This document shows positions 17,378 to 28,040 of a stretch of DNA of 64,000 nucleotides, piece after piece. The stretch covers positions 31,826 to 95,825 of the forward strand of contig CAZOEL010000013.1 of NCBI GenBank assembly GCA_964578835.1, read 5' to 3'. How positions within the stretch are numbered: the stretch's first letter is position 1; each line of letters starts with the position of its first letter. The stretch is from CAZOEL01 sp964578835. GTDB lineage: Bacteria; Desulfobacterota; Syntrophobacteria; Syntrophobacterales; Syntrophobacteraceae. Made by a program: the position numbers and the translations under genes. The notes under the pieces were generated by a model, which was not told the DNA's origin, did not search any database, and saw only the letters and a program-made list of their open reading frames with translations.

Positions 17378-20300
17378 TCAGTTCAGGACCGCCATCACCT
17401 GGGCGGACAACTGACGGTAGGTAAAACCGCCCACATTGATCCCCTCCTTTGGGCAAGTGGCTTGACAACTTCCGCACCCCTTACACCTAACAGGATTCAC
17501 AGCAACGATCTGTCTGTCTTCCGCCCCTTCCACGGCGTTCAGACTGATAGCTTTATAAGAGCAGACATCCAGACAGAGCGCGCAGCCATCGCATCTGGAG
17601 ACGTCGACAAGAGCTTTTCCGCCATGGAGCTCCATTCTCCCATTTGCGAGCACCGTTACAGAACGGGCCACAGCTGCCTGAGCCTGAGCGATGACCTCCT
17701 CGAGCGGTTTTGGATAATGGGCCAGACCGGCAAGAAAGAGGCCCTCGCTTGCAAAATCAACGGGCTTGAGCTTCTCATGCGCCTCCTGCATGAAACCATC
17801 GACATCCACCGGCAGCCGGTAGAGAGTCGCCAAATCTTTCACCTCAGGGTGAGGCGCGATGGCAGTGGCCAGCACCACGACATCCGCCGTTATTCCCAGC
17901 GGCTCATGAAGGATATGATCGCGAATTTGAACGACAAGATTTCCATCGTTGATGTGTACGAGAGGCTTGCGGCTCATGTCGTAGTTGATGAATAAGACTC
18001 CCATCTCCCGCGCCTTTTGATAAAGCATTTCGCGTTGCCCAAAGGAGCGTATGTCTCTGTAGAGGATGTAGACTTTTCGCGATGAATCTTCCTCCTTAAG
18101 AGCGATTGCGGACTGAATGGAGTGAGTGCAGCAAACCCGGGAGCAATAAGGCCTTTCAGCATCCCTCGATCCGACGCATTGAATGAAAACGAAGTTTTTT
18201 CCGTTCTTGACTCTCTCGTCTCCCACCTGATGAAGCTTATCGAATTCGAGCGCCGTTAAGACTCGCGGGGATTGGCCGTATCCATATTCCTCGGTCTTGA
18301 AAACCTTCCCTCCCACAGCCAGAATCGCAACGCCGTGATCGACCGTGCTGACGCCATTGTTCTTCGTGATCGTGGTCCTGAAATTCCCGACAAAACCCTC
18401 GGCTTGTGTGACCTGCCCTTTGAGATGGACTGTGATAAGCTCATGCTCTTTTACCCGAGCGATAAGCCCCTCCACGAATTCCCCGACAAGCTCTCCTTTC
18501 CAGGTTTTGAACAAATGTTTGGCGTTGCCGCCGAGCTGCGAGCTTTTTTCCACAAGATGAACGGGAAACCCCTGATCCGCCAAGCCAAGGGAGACAATCA
18601 TTCCCGCAACTCCCCCACCGATTACGACTGCTTGAGGGATAACGCCGACTTCCACGGGAAAGAGCGGCTCCGATAGGGTCGCCTTCGCCACCGCCATACG
18701 AACGAGATCTTGCGCCTTCCTTGTTGCAGCTTCCGGCTCTCGCCGATGGACCCACGACCCATGATTTCTTATATTGACCATTTCACACATGTATTCATTG
18801 AGCCCAGAGCTTTTGACGGTTTCCCGAAAAAGCTCCTCGTGTGTAAGAGGGGAACAGGCCGCAATGACGATTCGGTTCAAGTTATTCCTCCGAATGCTTT
18901 TCTTCATTGAACCTTGCGAATCTTGGGAACAGGCGAAGAGATTTCTTTCTACGCAAACAACGTGAGGCAGGGTAGAGGTGTAATCGCATAGAGCGCCAAT
19001 ATCGATCACACTCGAGATATTGGAGCCGCAATGACATATGAAAACGCCTATCCGAGGATCCTCCCCTGCGGTATCGCGCTCGGGGAGGCAAACATGCCGC
19101 TTGGTGAGGCTGTATCGGACATCGGCCAAAGGAATGGCAGCGGCCGCAGCCGCAGCGGAAGCCTGAATGACGGATTGGGCGATATCTTTTGGTCCGGAAA
19201 AGGCGCCGCAAACATAAACGCCTTTCCTGGTAGAGCTCACAGGAGCAAAGGAGGAGGTGACCGAAAAACTGTCGTCGTTGAGCTCGACTTTGCAGACATT
19301 TGCAAGCGCCATAGCATCTTCAGGAGCCTCTAAACCTACCGAGAGCGCCACCATATCGAATTCGGCTTCAACCTGTTTTCCCTCATCGGTTATGTAGCGC
19401 AGATAGAGATTGCCGCCCTCCCCCGCCGGCTCCAGAGAATGCGCTCTGCAGCGATGGAATTGAACGCCCCTGGCCCTCGCACGCTCAAAATACCGTTCGA
19501 AATCCTTTCCGTGCGCCCTGACATCGAAATGGAAAATCGATACTCCGAGCTCCTTGACGTGGTCCATTGCTATCATGGCTTCTTTTATTGCGTACATGCA
19601 GCATACGGAGGAGCAGTAACCATGCCGCGATTTAGTGTGGTCGCGGCTCCCAATGCACTGGAGGAAAGCAATTCTCTTGACCTCTTTACCGTCGGAAGGA
19701 CGCAAAAGACGATTCTCTCCCGACAAAGCAAGGCAACGCTCGAGCTTGGAGGCAGTAATGACATTGGGAAGCACGCCATATCCCCAGGCGCCAACGCCTG
19801 AAGGATCGAACGTTTCAAAGCCGGGAGCAAGAATGATCGAGCCCACGGTCACGACGATTTCACGCACGGCGTCGTCAAAGCGGACGGCTCCGGAGGGGCA
19901 TGCCCTCTCACAGGCGGAGCACTCTCCTCCGGCGATCCTGACGCATGTTCGCGGATCGATTTGATACTTGAGCGGAAAAGCTTGCGGATATTTGATATAC
20001 GCAGCCTTTCGACTCCTGACGCCTTCATTGTGCTCATCCGGAGCTTCGACGGGACAGGCGAGCGCGCACACGCCGCAGGCGATGCACTTTTCCATGTCGA
20101 TATAACGCGGTCGTTGACGCAGGGTCGCCTTAAACTGGCCGATTTCCCCTTCAACACGCACCACGTCGGTCAATGTCATGAGCTCGATATTCAAGTGCCG
20201 ACCGCACTCTACCAGTTTGGGCGAGAGGAGTCACATGGAGCAATCGTTGGTCGGGAAAGTCTTATCGAGCTTCGCCATAGAACCGCCTATGGCTCCAGAG

Positions 20301-20413
20301 CGTTCTATCAGATAGACATAGAATCCGCCGTTCGCCAGGTCGAGCGCCGCCTGCATTCCGGCGATTCCTCCGCCTACGACCATCACCGCGCCAGTTTTTT
20401 CGGATAGCATCAT
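17378..20413 (-). CDS. hdrA: HdrA-like selenoprotein with two FAD-binding halves (TGA at 20231-20233 read as Sec)
   Basis: HdrA is the flavin subunit of heterodisulfide-reductase complexes that route or bifurcate electrons. Read through one in-frame TGA the gene gives about 1011 residues. The order is: an FAD motif (VMVVGGGIAGMQAALDLANG), then KTFPTNDCSM followed by TGA and LLSPKLVECGRHLNIE, where many relatives have Cys in place of the TGA (Sec61); Cys clusters at about 110-120 and 157-172; a CHCGSNIS motif near 461; a second FAD motif (AVVIGGGVAGMIVSLGLAD) near 597; and two C-terminal [4Fe-4S] motifs (CDGCALCLDVC, CKGCGSCQATCP). A SECIS-like hairpin follows the TGA. Start at ATG 20413, with AGGAG about 11 bases upstream; an in-frame ATG at 20458 is possible. 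Lies 52 bases after the Hdr-like gene at 20466. Two FAD halves exceed the usual 650-residue HdrA. Confidence 0.9.
20194..20208 (-). promoter_or_regulatory. Bacterial SECIS-like hairpin for Sec61 of HdrA
   Basis: On the minus strand AGTGC-GGTCG-GCACT forms a five-base-pair stem with loop GGUCG, beginning 22 bases after the TGA. The apical GGUC resembles the loop of the E. coli fdhF SECIS, and the distance lies within the range seen for bacterial selenoproteins. Pairing is short, so support is moderate by itself. Confidence 0.6.
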
Positions 20414-20465
20414 TGTGAAATATTCTCCTGGCGGACTTCCGAGCCTCTCCAAGCCCATGACCGAC

Positions 20466-21923
20466 TCACCCTTTGGAAACAGGCAGAATCAGCGAGTCGG
20501 CCACAAGCTCCCACAGGTTTTTTACTTGAACGCCAAGATCGTATTCTCTGCAAAGGCTCTTCAAGATCTGATCCCGGCAATTATGACAGGAAGCAACTAC
20601 AAGGCCGGCTCCGGTGTTGCGGATCTGACGGGCTTTGAGCCGCCCATGGTAAACCCTCTCTTCGTTGAACGGCATGGACCAGACGCCGCCTCCCGCGCCG
20701 CAACAATAGCTGCCTTCCGTATTGGGATACATCTCCACGAAATTCGGCGCGCACATTCGCACCAGACGCCGCGCTTCCTCGAAAAAGCCTCGCCCGAAAG
20801 TCTTCAGCGATTTCCGGCCATAGTTGCAGGAATCGTGATACGTGGTCAAATCTTGATGGCGTGAAGCATCGATCTGTATTCGGCCTTCCCTTACGTAACG
20901 CAGCAGAAGATCGAAGATGGAAATGACTTCGAAATTCTTCAGATCTTCTTTAAACCATCTCTCCAGCCCCCACCGGGTGGCGTAATAAGCATGACCTCAT
21001 TCCGGCAGGAGCAATGTCTTGCATTCCAGCCGGTACATATTCTCGACAAGCCGCCCCACAATAGCCTTCCACGACTCTTCATCGCCGGTGAAATAGCCCC
21101 AATTGACGCCATCCCAGTTTTCGGAAGGAACAGTCCAGGATTCCTGAGCGGCGTAGAAGATTTTCCACCAGAATTTCATACGATCCGGCTCGATGAATGG
21201 CTCCTTGGAGTTTATCGTAACAAGAATGTCCGCTCCCTTGACGTCAACAGGAGCGGAAAAACCGGAGAACCCTTCTTCCTGCGCCATCTCCCGAGCAATA
21301 TCCCCGAGAAGCCGAACAAAGTCCTCCTTTGGAATGCCTAGATTGTTGCCTTTCTCAAGGCACATGCGAACGCCCATCTGCAGAGAGCCGGGAACTCTGT
21401 CTCTATCCCGCAATCCCCGTATCCAAAGCAAGAGCTTCTCAAGCTCTACCTTCATGGGGCAAGATTCTTCACATTTCCCACAGAGCGTACACTTCCACGG
21501 CCACTGGGAATTCACGAGATCGTCTTCCATGCCAAGGTTCACCATACGGACTGCTTTACGCGGATCGATTCCGTCGACTCCGGAAATCGGACACACACTG
21601 GCGCAACTACCGCAAGTAAGGCAGACATCCCCCCATTTGGGATCCAATCTCTGAGATTTGCCGCCCACAGGCCGGAGGTCTTCGTCCAGCGCCAGGGATT
21701 CAGCATCCTCCATCGAGTCCCCGCTGCGCACATGCTTCAACTTCAGCAAGGACCGGTCTATTTTGAACTCCCTGCAGAGCTTGCCGAAATCGTTTTCAGA
21801 AACCAGGTAACGCTTTCCAGACATGGAACGGCATGGCAGTTTGCCGCTTTTGATCCAGTTGCGGACCGTATTGCGATGAACCCCCAACTGCTCCGCCAAC
21901 TGGTTAATTCTAATAACAATCAT
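20466..21923 (-). CDS. HTH-HdrC/HdrD-like iron-sulfur selenoprotein (TGA at 20997-20999 read as Sec)
   Basis: Read through an in-frame TGA this gene gives 485 residues. Residues 1-55 form an excisionase/MerR-type HTH (RINQLAEQLGVHRNTVRNWI, then KSGKLPCRSMSGKRYLVSEN). Residues 101-111 and 145-155 are two [4Fe-4S] motifs (CLTCGSCASVCP, CTLCGKCEESCP) as in HdrC. Two CCG-type domains follow as in HdrB/HdrD: the first holds LLLPE-TGA-GHAYYATRW, where relatives have ECGHA, so the TGA is Sec309; the second has YCCGAGGGVW and ASCHNCRDQI. GGGGGAAGC lies directly before ATG 21923, so the HTH is part of the translated protein. It would handle thiol/disulfide or electron transfer with the HdrA-like protein next door; a DNA-binding domain there is unusual. 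Confidence 0.88.
20966..20981 (-). promoter_or_regulatory. Bacterial SECIS-like hairpin for Sec309
   Basis: On the minus strand GCC-A-CCC pairs with GGG-GGC around a GGT loop (one bulged A), beginning 15 bases after the TGA. The GC-rich stem and GGU loop at about 22 bases from the TGA fit the bacterial SECIS arrangement. Confidence 0.6.
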
Positions 21924-22474
21924 GCTTCCCCCGGAGCTACTTCTCGAAGCAACGCATGCAGGTCAATTTCACAATCATCATGCGCCGAATCCGGCCATAT
22001 TGTGCACATTGTGCATTACCCAATGCTTCAAATATTCTTCGGAGCCGACAATGTCAACCCAATTCTCACAGCGCTTCCCGTTTTGGACGATCTCTTCCGT
22101 CCGGAGGTCGCCATCGACAATGAATATGCGAGAGTCTTTCCGGTTTCAAACGCTGTCGACCATGCATCGACGCCAGGTTGGCATGAGTGTTGATAATGAA
22201 CACAGAGCGGACGTTTCCTCATGGAGGCCAAATCGCTAAAAAGCTCAGTCCTATTGAAAGGACGATTCTTTTCCGAGCGACAAGCTCAATTCGAGACGAC
22301 AACAATTTGGCGGGGAATGGCGAAATAATGACAGAACAGCCATGAACAAGGAGGAGACATCATTGAGGGAGGCCCAGTCCTTAACCTTCGGTTCGGTCTT
22401 TATCGAGGAGCTCTTGGCGTCTTGATTCTGGGGGAGACTATTACTCAACACCTCATTAAAAAGAAGGGTAGACA
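21924..22474. other. 551-bp spacer between the Hdr operon and the large secreted protein
   Basis: It must hold the divergent promoters of the Hdr operon (minus) and the 1849-residue protein gene (plus). It contains ATTGTGCACATTGTGCATTA near 22002-22021, a direct ATTGTGCA repeat that could be an operator. No gene is supported. Confidence 0.45.
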
Positions 22475-25400
22475 ATGAAGATTCGCGCTGGCAGCAAGCG
22501 CCTTTTGGCATTATCGCTCGTTTTCTTATTTCTCTGGAGCTTCCATGGCATTGGAGAGGCTGCTTCCAGTTCGGCGCTAAAACCATCAGCTCAGCTATCC
22601 ATAAAGAATGATGTTTCAAAGCCTTTACGGGATATCAATACAAAACGGCCAGCAATCCCAACCAAGATCAGGGAAATCCCTCTTTTGAGGCCACCCAAAG
22701 GAGATGGGACATCGGCATTATCCGTCGATCGTTCGGACGCCGCCCTTCAGAACTTCTTTGGCGAAAGCAGCATGCCCGAATCCACCAGTTTCGAGGGTGT
22801 GAACAACATATACGGATACCTGCCTCCAGACACATGCGGAGATGTCGGACCGAATCATTATATCCAATGGGTAAATGTCTCTTTTGCCATCTACGACAAG
22901 GAGGGCGCCACGCTCTATGGCCCTACGGATGGCAACACGCTCTGGGACGGCTTTGGCGGGCCTTGTGAAACCAGTAATGACGGAGATCCAATCGTTCTTT
23001 ATGATCAGCAGGCGGACCGGTGGCTTATGAGCCAATTCGCCATACCGAATGATAATGGCCCGTTCTACCAGTGCATTGCAGTGTCACAATCGGGCGATCC
23101 TCTAGGTGAATGGCGCCGTTATTCGTATGAATTCGAGAAGATGAACGATTACCCCAAGTTCGGCGTATGGCCGGATGGCTATTACATGACCATAAACCAG
23201 TTTTCCGCAGGCGATTTCGACTGGGCGGGCGCAGGCGTCGCAGCCTTCGAACGGGAGAAGATGCTCGCAGGTCTTCCAGCCCGCATGATCTACTTCGACC
23301 TCGAAAGCACGGATTCCGCATTTGCTGGAATGCTGCCATCGGACTGGGACGGCGTTTCCCCCCCACCGGAGGGCAGCCCCAATTATTTCGCCGAAGTGGA
23401 TGACGGAGCTTGGATTGGCGGAGAGGATGCATTGCGCATCTGGGAGTTTCATGCAGATTGGACCACCACTTCGAATTCCACCTTTGGCATTGCGAACCAA
23501 CCCAATGCCGTTCTGCCCGTAGCAGAATGGACTCCGCTTTGCATGGGCTCTAGAAACTGCGTGGCGCAACCCGACACAGCAGTGAAGCTGGATGCGATCG
23601 GCGATCGCCTGATGTTTCGCCTTCAATACCGCAACTTTGGGACACATGAGTCGTTGGTGGCGAACCATACCGTGGATGGAGGAGGCGGCCAGGCGGGCAT
23701 TCGTTGGTACGAGATACGAGACCCTGGCGGAGCGCCGTCCATCCACCAGCAGGGAACCTGGGCTCCCGATAGCGCGAGCCGCTGGATGGGAAGCATCGCC
23801 ATGGACCATCAGGGAAACATGGCTCTCGGCTATAGCGTTTCGAGCTCATCGATTTATCCCTCCATTCGCTACACTGGGCGACTTGTCGGCGACACTCCCG
23901 GAGAGATGAGTCAGGGGGAAACAGTGCTTATCGCCGGCGGCGGCTCACAGCTCCACTCCGCCGCCCGATGGGGAGATTACAGCTCCATGTCGGTTGACCC
24001 GGTTGACGACTGCACTTTTTGGTACACCCAGGAGTATTACGAGACGACCAGCCAGGCCGGATGGCGGACTCGCATCGGATATTTCAAGTTTCCCGGTTGT
24101 ACTCAGGAGGTTACAGGAGTACTTCGGGGTAAAGTGACGAACGAAGAGGGAGATCCCATTTCCGGGGCTAAGGTTTCAACGCTAAAGGCCTCTACAACCA
24201 CAGACGCCAATGGCGAATACCAGCTCGCATTCCATCCCGTAGGCTCGTACGATGTGACCGCTTCAGCCTATGGATACCAGTCCAGCATTGTCAACAAAGT
24301 CTCTGTCAACGAAGGACAAACAACCACTCAGGACTTTTCGCTCACGCCGCTTCCTCTCATCCAAGTATGCGGAACCGTCAGGGACGGTTCGGGACAAGGG
24401 TGGGCTCTCTACGCAAGGATCGACATTTATGCGGATACCACAGCGCTCGATCCGATCTATACGGATCCTCTCACAGGCGCGTATTGTGTAGATTTGATCG
24501 AAGGCATGAATTATACCTTCGCAATTACGCCTCTCGGTGGAGGCTATGCGACTTTTCAACAAACCAGGCAGGCTCAAGCCGCCATCGACTTCCAAATCCC
24601 CGTCGATCAAGAGACCTGCAGCGCCCCTGGATACGCCTTCGCAATCAATAAATCTGAGGACTTTGAAGATGACGATGGCGCATATACAGTAAGCGGGACG
24701 ACTAGCTGGGCGTGGGGAGTCCCCACGAGCGGACCGCAGAGCGCCCACTCGGGCGATAAGTGCTGGGGCGCCAATCTCAACGGGGAGTATAACAACGATG
24801 AAGACGGCTATATCACTTCCCCCGCTATGGACTTGACCCAATTTGCCGGGCAGAGCTTCAATCTTGTGTGGTGGCAGTGGCTTCAGAGCGAAGGCGGCTA
24901 TGACTTCGCAAGCGTTGAGGTGAGCAAGGATGGCGGCTCAACATGGAAGACGGTTTACGGCGCAGTCAGCGGTAACGTTGACCTCACCTGGACGCAACAC
25001 TCTGTTTTGCTCGACTCGAGCTACGCTGTCAGTGATTTCCACGTACGCTTCCGATTAACCTCCGATGAGATGGAAACTGGAGCAGGTTACTTTATAGACG
25101 ATGTCTCAGTAGGACTCTGCGCTGCTCTTAGCGGCGGAATGCTGGTCGGCAACATTTACGACGCCAATACCGACGAAACGCTCAATGGAGCTCTCATTTC
25201 AAATGGAGCCGGAAATTCGACAAAGAGCGGGCCGACAACTGGCGACGCAAACGTAGCCGATGGATATTATGCCCTCTTTTTGCCCTCCGGACCAAACAGC
25301 TTGACAGTTGCCGGCCCGGGAATCGGGTATGGCCAACAGGCGCTCGACCTCGATATGACGAGTGACTCTGTTACCAGACGGGATTTCAAACTGCAGGCTG

Positions 25401-28024
25401 GAAAGCTCTCTATCGATCCCGAGCTCACGGTGACGCTCGAACTGGGACAGACAAAGACAGCTACGTTGACACTCCAAAACTCGGGAGGACTGCCGGCCTC
25501 TTTCGAAATGAAAGAGGTCTTCAACTCCCCATATCCTTTAGGGCCTTTTCAACAGCCGGCTTTCGTCGTGAAGCCCTTCAAAGCGAACCGCAAGATTTCA
25601 AAAGGATTAGGGCTAATATCCCAGCCAACCGCCCCTGCTTACGCCATCGGGGATATTGTTCAGACTTGGCCTTCAGGGCTCTCAGATCCATGGGGTCTTG
25701 GATTCAATCTTATGGAAGGAGATCTCTGGATAGGCAATGTCGCATCGTCTAGCGGTGATGAGCGCGCATATCGTTTTCTACTCGATGGAGCCAATACGGG
25801 GATGACATTCGATCTCTCCTGGGCTGATTCTTTTGCAGCCGACATGACTTATAACGCCAACACCAACACCTTGTGGGTCATGGATGTGGGAGATTACAAC
25901 TGCATCCACGAGATCGACCCTCTCACGCAGACAGTCACGGGTGAAAAGATTTGTCCCAGCTGGTCTACAAGTCAACGCGGATTGGCTTATGATCCGGTCA
26001 CGGATACTTATTTCGCCGGTGGGTGGAACGATCAGATGCTCTACCGGTTTGCCGCGGATGGAACCATCCTTGCCCAAGTGAATGCTGGACTCGATACGGC
26101 TGGACTTGCTTACAATCCGGATACCGGGCATCTTTTCATAATGACCAATGACGCTCCAAATCCTGTTTACGTATTGGATGTCGCAGCTGACTACGCCATT
26201 ATAGGCTCTTTCACCATACCCGGCTTTTCAGACTATGGGGGCGCTGGACTTGAAATGGATTGTGATGGACGCCTGTGGGCTCTGGATCAGTCCACAGGAA
26301 CTGTCTACCAAATCGATTCCGGCGAAGACTCATCATGCGCTGCTGATATTGCCTGGCTTGCTGAAGATCCATCAAACGGAGTCGTCGACGCTAATAGCGC
26401 TCAGGCAGTCACAGTGACCTTCAATGCGGCGGTTCCCGAGATCGCTCAAACGGGTCAATACACCGCCTTATTGAAAATAAAGGAGGATACCCCCTATAAG
26501 CTTGCTTACGTTCAGGCGACAATGGTTGTCACCGATCCGACTTATTCGATCTCCGGCGCCGTCAAAGATAATCAGGGCGTCCCACTATCTGGAGTCACGG
26601 TGACTCTGAAGGGCTCGGCATCGCAGATTGCCACTACGGGGGCTGACGGCGCTTACGCCTTCAGCGGTCTGGCGAATGGCGCATACATCATTACTCCGAG
26701 CAACGATCAGTATATCTTCGATCCTTTAGAGTTGAGCCTGGACATTAGCGGCGCCAACCTTACAGGCCAGGACTTTATAGGAACTATAATGACAGGCGCC
26801 CTCGTCGTCTCCATCACACCAAATGAGGCGGTTACGGCCGGAGCCCAGTGGAGGTTTGCGGGAGAAGGCGATGATAGCTGGAGAGACCCGGGAACCGTTT
26901 CAGACATCCCGGTTGGAGCTAAGACTGTCGAGTTCAAGGCCATCTCGGGGTGGACCACTCCGGATAGCGTGGAGGTCGCCATCTTCGCCGACACTCAAGC
27001 TTCGGCTTCCGGAGCTTACGTGCAGCTCAAGGGCTCCCTCACCGTTGCCATCACACCGGCTGAAGCGGTTACTGCCGGGGCCCAGTGGAAGTTTACCGAT
27101 GAAGACGCATGGAGAGATCCGGGAACCGTTTCAGACATCCCGGTCGGAGCTAAGACTGTTGAGTTCAAGACCATCTCGGGGTGGACCACTCCCGAGGATG
27201 TCCCCGTGACTATTTCCGCCGATGCCCCAGCTTCCGCCTCGGGCGAATACGTGCAGCTAACAGGCGCCCTCACCGTTTCCATCACGCCAAATGAGGCGGT
27301 TACGGCCGGAGCCCAGTGGAGGTTTGCGGGAGAAGATACATGGAGAAATCCAGGAACCGTTTCAGACATTCCGGTTGGAGCTAAGACAGTCGAGTTCAAG
27401 GCCATCTCGGGGTGGACCACTCCGGCAAATGTCCCTGCCACCATCTCGGCCGACACTCCCGCCACTGCCTCTGGAGCCTACGTGCAACTCAAAGGCGCCC
27501 TCACCGTTGCCATCGCCTCTTCAGGGGCGGTACGCAAAGGGGCTCGCTGGAGCATCGACTCGGGAGTCACCTGGAGAGAGAGCGGCGCTACGGCTGGAAA
27601 TCTCGATCCCGGCGAGTACTCGTTGAAGCTCAAAGACATTGAGGGATGGACAAGGCCTGCAAGTCAGACTGTGACCATTCTGGCTGGAGAAGCTAAGGAA
27701 GTCACCGTCTCCTACATAGCCGACATCACCATTACAGCCACTGATCCGTATGCCTCGGAGTCGAAAGACAATGGCCTTTTCACCATCACACGATCCACAG
27801 ACGCGTCAAAGAAGCTGGTGGTCTCCTATACGGTCTCGGGATCGGCTGAGAATGGGAAGGACTACAAGAAGCTCAAAGGAAAGGTGACGATAAAGAAGAA
27901 TGCTTCAACGGCTACGATCACCGTAAAGCCAAAGAACGATAAGCTTGCGGAAGATGTAGAGGATGTCACGTTGAGCCTCTCCAATGGGGAGAGAGCCACC
28001 GTAACGATTGAAGATAACGACTGA
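22475..28024 (+). CDS. Large secreted multidomain repeat protein (1849 residues)
   Basis: A signal peptide (residues 1-29, LLALSLVFLFLWSFHGIGEA) starts a secreted protein. Residues 80-545 form a beta-rich domain (VNNIYGYLPPDTCGDVGPNH). Carboxypeptidase-regulatory-like folds follow at about 548-625 (LRGKVTNEEGDPISGAKVST) and near 1362-1440 (ISGAVKDNQGVPLSGVTVTL), an MAM/jelly-roll-like segment near 735-885 (ends YFIDDVSVGLC), a beta-propeller-like region near 1060-1300, four 77-79-residue repeats from 1441, and a C-terminal Calx-beta-like domain (about 1750-1849, ending ATVTIEDND). No sortase, PEP-CTERM or lipobox anchor is seen. A surface or matrix adhesin is likely; ligand unknown. GAAGGGTAGACA precedes the ATG. 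Confidence 0.85.
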   Translation: MKIRAGSKRLLALSLVFLFLWSFHGIGEAASSSALKPSAQLSIKNDVSKPLRDINTKRPAIPTKIREIPLLRPPKGDGTSALSVDRSDAALQNFFGESSMPESTSFEGVNNIYGYLPPDTCGDVGPNHYIQWVNVSFAIYDKEGATLYGPTDGNTLWDGFGGPCETSNDGDPIVLYDQQADRWLMSQFAIPNDNGPFYQCIAVSQSGDPLGEWRRYSYEFEKMNDYPKFGVWPDGYYMTINQFSAGDFDWAGAGVAAFEREKMLAGLPARMIYFDLESTDSAFAGMLPSDWDGVSPPPEGSPNYFAEVDDGAWIGGEDALRIWEFHADWTTTSNSTFGIANQPNAVLPVAEWTPLCMGSRNCVAQPDTAVKLDAIGDRLMFRLQYRNFGTHESLVANHTVDGGGGQAGIRWYEIRDPGGAPSIHQQGTWAPDSASRWMGSIAMDHQGNMALGYSVSSSSIYPSIRYTGRLVGDTPGEMSQGETVLIAGGGSQLHSAARWGDYSSMSVDPVDDCTFWYTQEYYETTSQAGWRTRIGYFKFPGCTQEVTGVLRGKVTNEEGDPISGAKVSTLKASTTTDANGEYQLAFHPVGSYDVTASAYGYQSSIVNKVSVNEGQTTTQDFSLTPLPLIQVCGTVRDGSGQGWALYARIDIYADTTALDPIYTDPLTGAYCVDLIEGMNYTFAITPLGGGYATFQQTRQAQAAIDFQIPVDQETCSAPGYAFAINKSEDFEDDDGAYTVSGTTSWAWGVPTSGPQSAHSGDKCWGANLNGEYNNDEDGYITSPAMDLTQFAGQSFNLVWWQWLQSEGGYDFASVEVSKDGGSTWKTVYGAVSGNVDLTWTQHSVLLDSSYAVSDFHVRFRLTSDEMETGAGYFIDDVSVGLCAALSGGMLVGNIYDANTDETLNGALISNGAGNSTKSGPTTGDANVADGYYALFLPSGPNSLTVAGPGIGYGQQALDLDMTSDSVTRRDFKLQAGKLSIDPELTVTLELGQTKTATLTLQNSGGLPASFEMKEVFNSPYPLGPFQQPAFVVKPFKANRKISKGLGLISQPTAPAYAIGDIVQTWPSGLSDPWGLGFNLMEGDLWIGNVASSSGDERAYRFLLDGANTGMTFDLSWADSFAADMTYNANTNTLWVMDVGDYNCIHEIDPLTQTVTGEKICPSWSTSQRGLAYDPVTDTYFAGGWNDQMLYRFAADGTILAQVNAGLDTAGLAYNPDTGHLFIMTNDAPNPVYVLDVAADYAIIGSFTIPGFSDYGGAGLEMDCDGRLWALDQSTGTVYQIDSGEDSSCAADIAWLAEDPSNGVVDANSAQAVTVTFNAAVPEIAQTGQYTALLKIKEDTPYKLAYVQATMVVTDPTYSISGAVKDNQGVPLSGVTVTLKGSASQIATTGADGAYAFSGLANGAYIITPSNDQYIFDPLELSLDISGANLTGQDFIGTIMTGALVVSITPNEAVTAGAQWRFAGEGDDSWRDPGTVSDIPVGAKTVEFKAISGWTTPDSVEVAIFADTQASASGAYVQLKGSLTVAITPAEAVTAGAQWKFTDEDAWRDPGTVSDIPVGAKTVEFKTISGWTTPEDVPVTISADAPASASGEYVQLTGALTVSITPNEAVTAGAQWRFAGEDTWRNPGTVSDIPVGAKTVEFKAISGWTTPANVPATISADTPATASGAYVQLKGALTVAIASSGAVRKGARWSIDSGVTWRESGATAGNLDPGEYSLKLKDIEGWTRPASQTVTILAGEAKEVTVSYIADITITATDPYASESKDNGLFTITRSTDASKKLVVSYTVSGSAENGKDYKKLKGKVTIKKNASTATITVKPKNDKLAEDVEDVTLSLSNGERATVTIEDND
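26795..27720 (+). repeat. Four tandem repeats of 76-79 codons inside the large secreted protein
   Basis: Units begin at 26795, 27032, 27263 and 27494 (lengths 237, 231, 231 and about 227 bases). Units 1 to 3 are nearly identical around GTVSDIPVGAKTVEF and SGWTTP, and highly similar in DNA; unit 4 has diverged (ARWSIDSGVTWRESG). High DNA identity points to recent duplication. Confidence 0.9.
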
Positions 28025-28040
28025 TGCTCTTGAGGTAGGA

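Noticed and set aside
20231..20999. TGA codons as real stops, so three or more separate genes or pseudogenes
   Set aside because: Both frames continue without shift, relatives have Cys at the same points, and the downstream parts lack their own starts and ribosome sites.
22183..22200. Sigma-54-like site TGGCATG-N4-TTGAT
   Set aside because: The invariant GC at -12 is missing.
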